NCBI GenBank assembly: GCA_028283745.1 | Contig: JAPWJZ010000006.1 | Coordinates: 186,001-250,000, forward strand | From: Micavibrio sp. | GTDB taxonomy: Bacteria > Pseudomonadota > Alphaproteobacteria > Micavibrionales > UBA2020 | Reading direction: 5' to 3' | Length of the DNA stretch: 64,000 bases | Shown: in pieces, positions 59,437-64,000 of the stretch | Layout of the letters: every line of letters begins with the position of its first letter | Position numbering within the stretch: the stretch's first letter is position 1 | Notes under the pieces: generated by a model | What the model was told of the DNA's origin: nothing | The model's database searches: none | The model's input: the letters and a program-made list of their open reading frames with translations, nothing else | Program-made: the position numbers and the translations under genes

Positions 59437-59856
59437 TTAAACCGCTTTAGTGGCGCGATTGGTATTGATCCAGGCAATAACTTTCTCCACCTTTTCCTTG
59501 AAGGTCACGGGGGAGATGGGCTTGGTGATATAAAGCGTGGCGCCGGCCTTCACGGCTTCGCGCACATAGCGTTCCTGGCTTTCGGCGGTGACCATGACAA
59601 ACGCGATGGAATCGTATTTGCGGTCTTCGCGGTACTCCTGCATGAGGGCGTAGCCGCTTTTGCCGGGCATGTTCCAGTCAAGAAAAACAATGTCATAGGG
59701 CGTGGCCGCTACTTTGTCTTCGGCTTCCTGGCTGTTGGAAGCCACCTCGATGTTTTTAAACCCGAGGTTCTGCAACTGCATTTCAATCAATTTGCGCACG
59801 ACAAGGTTGTCGTCGACAACAAGAACACGAAGGTCTGGAATTTCTACTGCGGACAT
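59437..59856 (-). CDS. CheY-like single-domain response regulator
   Basis: 139 residues. Acidic pair D15 D16, phospho-acceptor D60 in IVFLDWNMPGKSG, Thr/Ala in VMVTAESQERY and Lys in YITKPISP give a complete receiver. CheX lies 15 bases downstream and is its likely phosphatase. The leader CATCAGGGGT before the ATG is the same ten bases as before the EAL-like gene start, so both may share translational control. The kinase partner is not in the window beyond the two-component operon nearby. Confidence 0.92.
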   Translation of the reverse strand: MSAVEIPDLRVLVVDDNLVVRKLIEMQLQNLGFKNIEVASNSQEAEDKVAATPYDIVFLDWNMPGKSGYALMQEYREDRKYDSIAFVMVTAESQERYVREAVKAGATLYITKPISPVTFKEKVEKVIAWINTNRATKAV

Positions 59857-59948
59857 CGGCTAAACACCCCTGATGTGTAACTATATAATGGTAAACGATA
59901 ACAAATGATTAACCGGCGACATGTATACGGGCGTAGCGCATTATGGCA

Positions 59949-61478
59949 TCATCCCTTTTGGTTTTTTTCGCGCTGGCGTTTGATGAGCAATACCAGCATC
60001 GCTCCCGCCAGCACCGCCTCCAGCAGCGACGGTATAACGCTGACGGTATAATCGCCAAACGGCATAGGGAAGTAAAAACCCGCCGATTTCACGACATCCG
60101 GCACCTGCTGGGGGGCAGAGCCGAACTTCATCAGCGTCATCATCCAGAACCAGACGCTGGTATTGACCTTGACGGCGGTAAGGGCGAAATGAAGCGTTGG
60201 CAGCAAAAGGTACACTAGTACGTAGTAGGAAATAATTTTCAACGCGGCGTTGCGCCCCTCCCCCGTGCGGAAGACGGCGTGGACAACAAAGGCATCGCGC
60301 AGGGCGAAGAACATCATCGACAGCATCAGGCCGCCAACCTCGATAAAACCGAGGAAGCGGCCATGTTCCTGTGCAGGCATCAGCGTCAAGGCATAAACCA
60401 GCAGCACGAAGGGCACGGAAACGACCCACTTGTGGGTGTTTTCCAGCGCGCGCATCCAGCGGCCTTCCTTCACGTACAAAAAGAAGCGGGCGTATTTGCG
60501 GCTGTCCGACGCCTCGAAAATCATGACGGCATAGGTCAGGAACATCATGAGGGTGAAAAGGCTGAACATTTCACCGTTGAACCGCGCTGTATCCGGGTGC
60601 GTCAGGCCGCCGAAATATATCAGCATGGCCGCCATAAAGGCCGCCCAGCCGGCAGGCGTGGTGCCGTACATCAGTTCCGACCGCGCAATGCGGTAGCTGC
60701 CCAGCATGAACCAGAACAGGAAGAAGAGCAGGCTGCCGGTAATAAACGCTTCCGCGCTGAAGTGGAATGTAAACCAGTCATAGACCGGCTGACGTTCAAA
60801 GATGGAGCCGGAAAAGCTGGAACGCATGGAGAAGTTTTGCGACAGGTCGCGCGCCACTTCCATGGCGATGTTGTTGAAGACAAGGTATGCCGTGACAACG
60901 CCCGCAATAAACGCGTTGCCCGCGCGCGGCTGGCGGTACTTGCCCGTGCGGCCCGTAAAGGCCGTCATGGTGATAAATGACACAAGGAAGCTCAGCGACT
61001 GGCCAATAAGCCCGGCAAGCAGCATATACAGCACGGCATAAAAAACATCGTGCGCAGTCGCAGGGCTGGTCAGCGGCGTTGCGGAGCCGGGCGGCAGCGG
61101 CGGCGTGTAAAAACCGAAAATATACACAAACACAATCATCGTCAAAAGGCCGAAGTACCAGACGTACGATGTGCAGCCGAAGAACTTGCCAAATACCAGC
61201 TGCCCCGGCGTGACGGATGACATGCGCTGAAAATCCCACGTATTGGTGCGCAGTTCTTCCTGCATGGCGGATGATGCTTCGTAGCAGCCCCACAGAATGA
61301 CCACGACGGCAAATATGCCGACCGTGCTATACAGCATCAAATACCCGCTCACATCGCGGGTAAGGTTGATGGTGATGGTGGTCAGCAAAATCAAAAACAG
61401 CGGCGCAATGGCAAGGCGGAAGGCCGAAAACTTAAGCCAGAGGTTACGGTGGAATTCGGGCGTGACAATATAATTCAT
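59949..61478 (-). CDS. ABC-2-type transporter permease
   Basis: 509 residues with about 12 hydrophobic segments spread over the length and a small hydrophilic N-terminal end. It begins MNYIVTPEFHRNLWLKFSAFRLAIAPL, and carries SMRSSFSGSIFERQPVYDWF and MFFALRDAFVVHAVFRT, typical of large ABC-2 permeases with two six-helix halves. The ATPase gene upstream overlaps by four bases. The substrate is unknown; the pair could export a lipid, polysaccharide or drug. Confidence 0.82.
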   Translation of the reverse strand: MNYIVTPEFHRNLWLKFSAFRLAIAPLFLILLTTITINLTRDVSGYLMLYSTVGIFAVVVILWGCYEASSAMQEELRTNTWDFQRMSSVTPGQLVFGKFFGCTSYVWYFGLLTMIVFVYIFGFYTPPLPPGSATPLTSPATAHDVFYAVLYMLLAGLIGQSLSFLVSFITMTAFTGRTGKYRQPRAGNAFIAGVVTAYLVFNNIAMEVARDLSQNFSMRSSFSGSIFERQPVYDWFTFHFSAEAFITGSLLFFLFWFMLGSYRIARSELMYGTTPAGWAAFMAAMLIYFGGLTHPDTARFNGEMFSLFTLMMFLTYAVMIFEASDSRKYARFFLYVKEGRWMRALENTHKWVVSVPFVLLVYALTLMPAQEHGRFLGFIEVGGLMLSMMFFALRDAFVVHAVFRTGEGRNAALKIISYYVLVYLLLPTLHFALTAVKVNTSVWFWMMTLMKFGSAPQQVPDVVKSAGFYFPMPFGDYTVSVIPSLLEAVLAGAMLVLLIKRQREKNQKG

Positions 61479-62407
61479 GGCTTAGTCGCCTTTCCTGCCG
61501 TCAGATCCATATAGGCATCCTGCAGCGTGTGCACGGTGCTGCTGAACGAATACACCGGCACGCCCGCCGCCATCAGCGTCTGCAGCAGCCGTTGCTGGTC
61601 TTGGTTATTGCCGCTGAATTCGCATTTTACAATATCGCCATCCGCCTGCAGGACGCGCAGGTTTGGCTGCGATGTCAGCAGCGACATATGCGCGGTGCCG
61701 ATATTCGCAACCGCAATATCCAGCGTGCGGGCTGCCGTTTTGGCGTAATCCTGCAGCCGTACCTGCTCTGCCACGCGGCCGTCTTTAATGACCAGCATGT
61801 CGGTGCAATAATCTTCCAGCTCGTTCAGAATGTGCGATGACACAATGATGGTCTTGCCGGACTTATGCAGCCGGCGGATCATGCGGGACAACGCGATGCG
61901 CGCATCCGGGTCCATGCCCGATGACGGTTCATCTAAAATCAGCAGGCGCGGGTCATGAATAAGGGCCAGCGCAACGCCAAGTCGCTGGCGGTAACCGCGC
62001 GACAGGGTCTGCGCTTTCTGCTCGAGAATTTTGCCGATGCCAACCTCTTCCGCAACGTCAATCACCTGCTTGGTGACATCCAGCCCCGGAATTTTCTGCG
62101 ACCATGCCATGTAGGTCAGGCATTGGCGCAGGCTGAGGCCTTCATAAAGGCCGAAGAAGTCGGAAAGATAGCCGGTCATGCGGTGGACTTCGCGCGGGTG
62201 GTCGGTCACGTCCATGCCGCCGATGGTGATTTTGCCGCTATGAATTTTTTCAAGCGCAACGATGCAGCGCAAAAGCGTGGTCTTGCCCGCGCCGTTGGGG
62301 CCCACCAAAGCCACCACGCTGCCCTGGTCGATGCTGAAGGATACGTCGTGGAGCACCTTCTTGTCGGGATACTCGAAGTTAAGGCCGTCGACCTCTACCA
62401 TTTTCAT
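61475..62407 (-). CDS. ABC-2-type transporter ATP-binding protein
   Basis: 310 residues. Walker A GPNGAGKTTLLR, signature LSRGYRQRLGVALAL, Walker B RLLILDEPSSGMDPDARIAL and the H-loop His in VSSHILNEL. C-terminal about 80 residues (SQPNLRVLQADGDIVKCEFSG) form an extra regulatory domain common to ABC-2 exporters such as CcmA/DrrA-like. It hydrolyses ATP for the 509-residue permease encoded directly downstream. GGGAG precedes the ATG. Confidence 0.92.
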   Translation of the reverse strand: MKMVEVDGLNFEYPDKKVLHDVSFSIDQGSVVALVGPNGAGKTTLLRCIVALEKIHSGKITIGGMDVTDHPREVHRMTGYLSDFFGLYEGLSLRQCLTYMAWSQKIPGLDVTKQVIDVAEEVGIGKILEQKAQTLSRGYRQRLGVALALIHDPRLLILDEPSSGMDPDARIALSRMIRRLHKSGKTIIVSSHILNELEDYCTDMLVIKDGRVAEQVRLQDYAKTAARTLDIAVANIGTAHMSLLTSQPNLRVLQADGDIVKCEFSGNNQDQQRLLQTLMAAGVPVYSFSSTVHTLQDAYMDLTAGKATKP

Positions 62408-62439
62408 ATTTAAAATCTCCCGATTCCTGACCTCATGCT

Positions 62440-62471
62440 AACAGTACAGGCTGTTATTATAAACAGCTGTT
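62440..62471. promoter_or_regulatory. Two AACAG/CTGTT dyads in the divergent spacer
   Basis: AACAG-N6-CTGTT (62440-62455) and the perfect palindrome AACAGCTGTT (62462-62471) lie between the divergent ABC and polyamine genes. The shared half-site suggests a regulator that binds twice. No regulator gene is adjacent. Confidence 0.4.
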
Positions 62472-62521
62472 AACTAAAATAGTTTTTGCGGCAACCCCCG
62501 CGCCATGTTAAGAGAAAAATT

Positions 62522-63514
62522 ATGTCCTCCGGCCTCGAATTAAAGTCTGTCAGCAAGGTCTTCGCGCACCCCTCGGGGCCCGTCCGCGCGGTTGATGACG
62601 TCAGCTTCCATATCCGCGCCAACGAGTTCTTTACCCTTTTGGGTCCCTCGGGCTGCGGAAAAACAACGTTGCTGCGCATGATTGCCGGGCTCGAGCTGCC
62701 GACCGCCGGCCACATGATTTTGGACGGGCAGGATATTGCGACCCTGCCGCCGCATAAACGCCCCGTTAATACCGTCTTCCAAAGCTATGCCCTGTTCCCC
62801 CACCTGACCGTACATGAAAACATCGCCTTCGGCATGAAGATGCAGAAAAAGACCGCCGCCGAAATCGGCGTTGCCGTGACCGATGCACTGAAGCTGGTGC
62901 GCATGGAAGCCATGGCCAGCCGCAAGCCGCAGGAACTTTCCGGCGGGCAGCAGCAGCGCGTGGCCCTTGCCCGCGCCCTTGTCAACCACCCTAAAATCCT
63001 GCTGCTGGATGAATCCCTTTCCGCGCTCGATTATAAACTGCGCAAGGAAATGCAGCTTGAACTAAAGCGCCTGCAGCGCGACACCGGCATTACCTTCGTC
63101 TTCGTCACGCATGACCAGGATGAAGCGCTGTCCATGTCCGACCGCATTGCGGTGATGGAACGCGGCAAGGTCGCGCAAATCGGCACGCCGCAAGAAATTT
63201 ACGACAGCCCCGAAACGCGCTACGTCGCCAGCTTCATCGGCATCTGCAACTTTGTTTCCGCCAAAAGCCTTGGCGTTGCCAGCGGCGGTGAAATTGGCTT
63301 CCGGCCGGAAGATGCAGCGTTCACGCGCGGCAAGGGCATGCTTTCGGGCATCGTGCGCGATGTCACCTATCGCGGCGCGGTTACGCATTACAACGTGAAG
63401 CTGGACAGCGGCGAAGACATTATATTGTCCGAAGACGACCCGCAGGACGTAAAAGCCGGCGACCCCGTCGGCATTGACATTGCAAAGGAACGGTTGATCC
63501 GATGCAGGGCGTAA
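62522..63514 (+). CDS. potA: Polyamine (spermidine/putrescine) ABC transporter ATP-binding protein
   Basis: 330 residues from ATG at 62522 with AAGAG upstream; an in-frame ATG 12 codons up has no family match. Walker [13 protein letters not shown]-loop in [12 protein letters not shown], signature [15 protein letters not shown], Walker [13 protein letters not shown], His in VTHDQDE. The C terminus is the TOBE regulatory domain ([21 protein letters not shown]). These are marks of PotA/CysA-MalK type importers. The permease gene overlaps it by 13 bases and is PotB-like. Confidence 0.92.
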   Translation: MSSGLELKSVSKVFAHPSGPVRAVDDVSFHIRANEFFTLLGPSGCGKTTLLRMIAGLELPTAGHMILDGQDIATLPPHKRPVNTVFQSYALFPHLTVHENIAFGMKMQKKTAAEIGVAVTDALKLVRMEAMASRKPQELSGGQQQRVALARALVNHPKILLLDESLSALDYKLRKEMQLELKRLQRDTGITFVFVTHDQDEALSMSDRIAVMERGKVAQIGTPQEIYDSPETRYVASFIGICNFVSAKSLGVASGGEIGFRPEDAAFTRGKGMLSGIVRDVTYRGAVTHYNVKLDSGEDIILSEDDPQDVKAGDPVGIDIAKERLIRCRA

Positions 63515-64000
63515 AGCGCAAGACCATCTGGCTCGCCGCGCCCTTCCTGTCGCTGATGGGCATTTTTTTCATCCTGCCGCTGCTGCTCATCGTCGCCTAT
63601 TCGTTTTTGCAGGCGGGGGATAACGGCGGGGTGCTGTGGCACTTCTCGCTTGAGGGCTACACGCAAATTCTTTACAGCCGCGACCTTGACGACAAGCTGG
63701 TGTTTGACAGCGGCTACCTTGAAATTTTCGGGCGCTCGGTTGCGTTGGCGGCGCTTTGCACATTTATATGCCTGCTGGTCGGCTTTCCCATGGCGTACCA
63801 CATGGCAACACGCCCGCCCGCCCGCCGCAACCTGTGGATTTTGCTGGTCACTATTCCGTTCTGGACTAACCTGCTCATCCGCACCTATGCCTGGATGCTG
63901 ATTTTGCGCAGCGACGGGCTGCTGAACCGCAGCCTGATCAGCCTGGGCATTGTGGATGCGGATAGGCCGCTGGAACTGCTCTATAACAATTCCGCCATCG
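63502..64000 (+). CDS. potB: Polyamine ABC transporter permease, PotB-like (3' end outside window)
   Basis: The frame is open from ATG at 63502, 13 bases inside the end of potA, to the window edge, giving 166 residues. [18 protein letters not shown] leads to TM1 ([17 protein letters not shown]), then an extracytoplasmic loop and TM segments [21 protein letters not shown] and [25 protein letters not shown]. The ending RTYAWMLIL with Arg before the loop is typical of PotB-type permeases. The EAA loop, lying later, is not in the window. Overlap indicates cotranslation with potA. Confidence 0.88.
   Translation, partial: MQGVKRKTIWLAAPFLSLMGIFFILPLLLIVAYSFLQAGDNGGVLWHFSLEGYTQILYSRDLDDKLVFDSGYLEIFGRSVALAALCTFICLLVGFPMAYHMATRPPARRNLWILLVTIPFWTNLLIRTYAWMLILRSDGLLNRSLISLGIVDADRPLELLYNNSAI

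Noticed and set aside
1-64000. Search by eye for tRNA, rRNA and insertion sequences
   Set aside because: No cloverleaf, rRNA-like conserved stretch or transposase-like frame seen in any gap; a covariance-model scan would be needed to rule out small RNAs.

Overview
The window reads as ordinary chromosome of a fairly GC-rich proteobacterium, most likely an alphaproteobacterium. That placement is inference, based on a NodT-type outer-membrane lipoprotein paired with EmrA/EmrB-type proteins, a BcsS-like barrel, a Pot-type polyamine ABC system, CheX/CheY and Rcp1-type regulators, and the general protein flavour. I see no rRNA, tRNA, CRISPR array, insertion sequence, prophage or integrase. Genes are dense and only two gaps exceed 300 bases.

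Region 1 (1-16.7 kb) is mostly housekeeping and stress metabolism. It holds the end of a HAD-like gene, a TyrA-like NAD-binding protein, and a TetR repressor divergent from a three-gene drug-efflux operon (outer-membrane lipoprotein, HlyD/EmrA adaptor, EmrB-type MFS pump). The TetR/efflux intergenic region carries a striking pair of identical operators in inverted arms. A Na+/H+ antiporter, a 23-residue-repeat protein, an ArsC/Spx-like protein, a pirin, an AraC-methyltransferase fusion, a DUF4166 protein, an FAD monooxygenase, a pta-ackA pair and a YaiI/DUF188 protein follow.

Region 2 (16.7-37 kb) is dominated by two giant repeat genes on the minus strand. Both encode calcium-binding RTX-type proteins built from nonapeptide repeats grouped in units of about 81 residues, and both end in a type I secretion-like C-terminal domain. 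The first (16751-24320) is interrupted by a one-base frameshift at TTT TAA C, which cuts the secretion domain from the repeat body. Each giant gene is followed within about 15 bases by a strong terminator. No type I secretion ABC transporter lies in the window. Between them lie a secreted HEITH metallopeptidase, a HAD phosphatase, an aldo/keto reductase, a periplasmic glutathione peroxidase, a TPR-glycosyltransferase-like protein, a BcsS-like outer-membrane protein and a tiny disordered protein.

Region 3 (37-50 kb) has recQ, a second small HExxH protein, a nitronate monooxygenase, and a tightly packed minus-strand kynurenine operon. In transcription order the operon is SDR, semialdehyde dehydrogenase, RidA-type deaminase, 3-hydroxyanthranilate dioxygenase, ACMS decarboxylase, formamidase, kynureninase, kynurenine 3-monooxygenase and a secreted esterase. 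Together these take N-formylkynurenine through 3-hydroxyanthranilate to about 4-oxalocrotonate. Tryptophan 2,3-dioxygenase and the last steps are not in the window.

Region 4 (49.5-64 kb) is regulatory and transport. It has an orphan PEP-utilizer mobile-domain protein, a membrane-anchored PQQ-like propeller protein, a DCC-family thiol protein, and a five-gene two-component operon (CHASE-PAS kinase, Rcp1-like receiver, receiver-kinase hybrid, stand-alone receiver, OmpR-type regulator). A degenerate EAL-like protein beside CheX and CheY follows, then an ABC-2 exporter pair, then potA and the start of potB running off the end.
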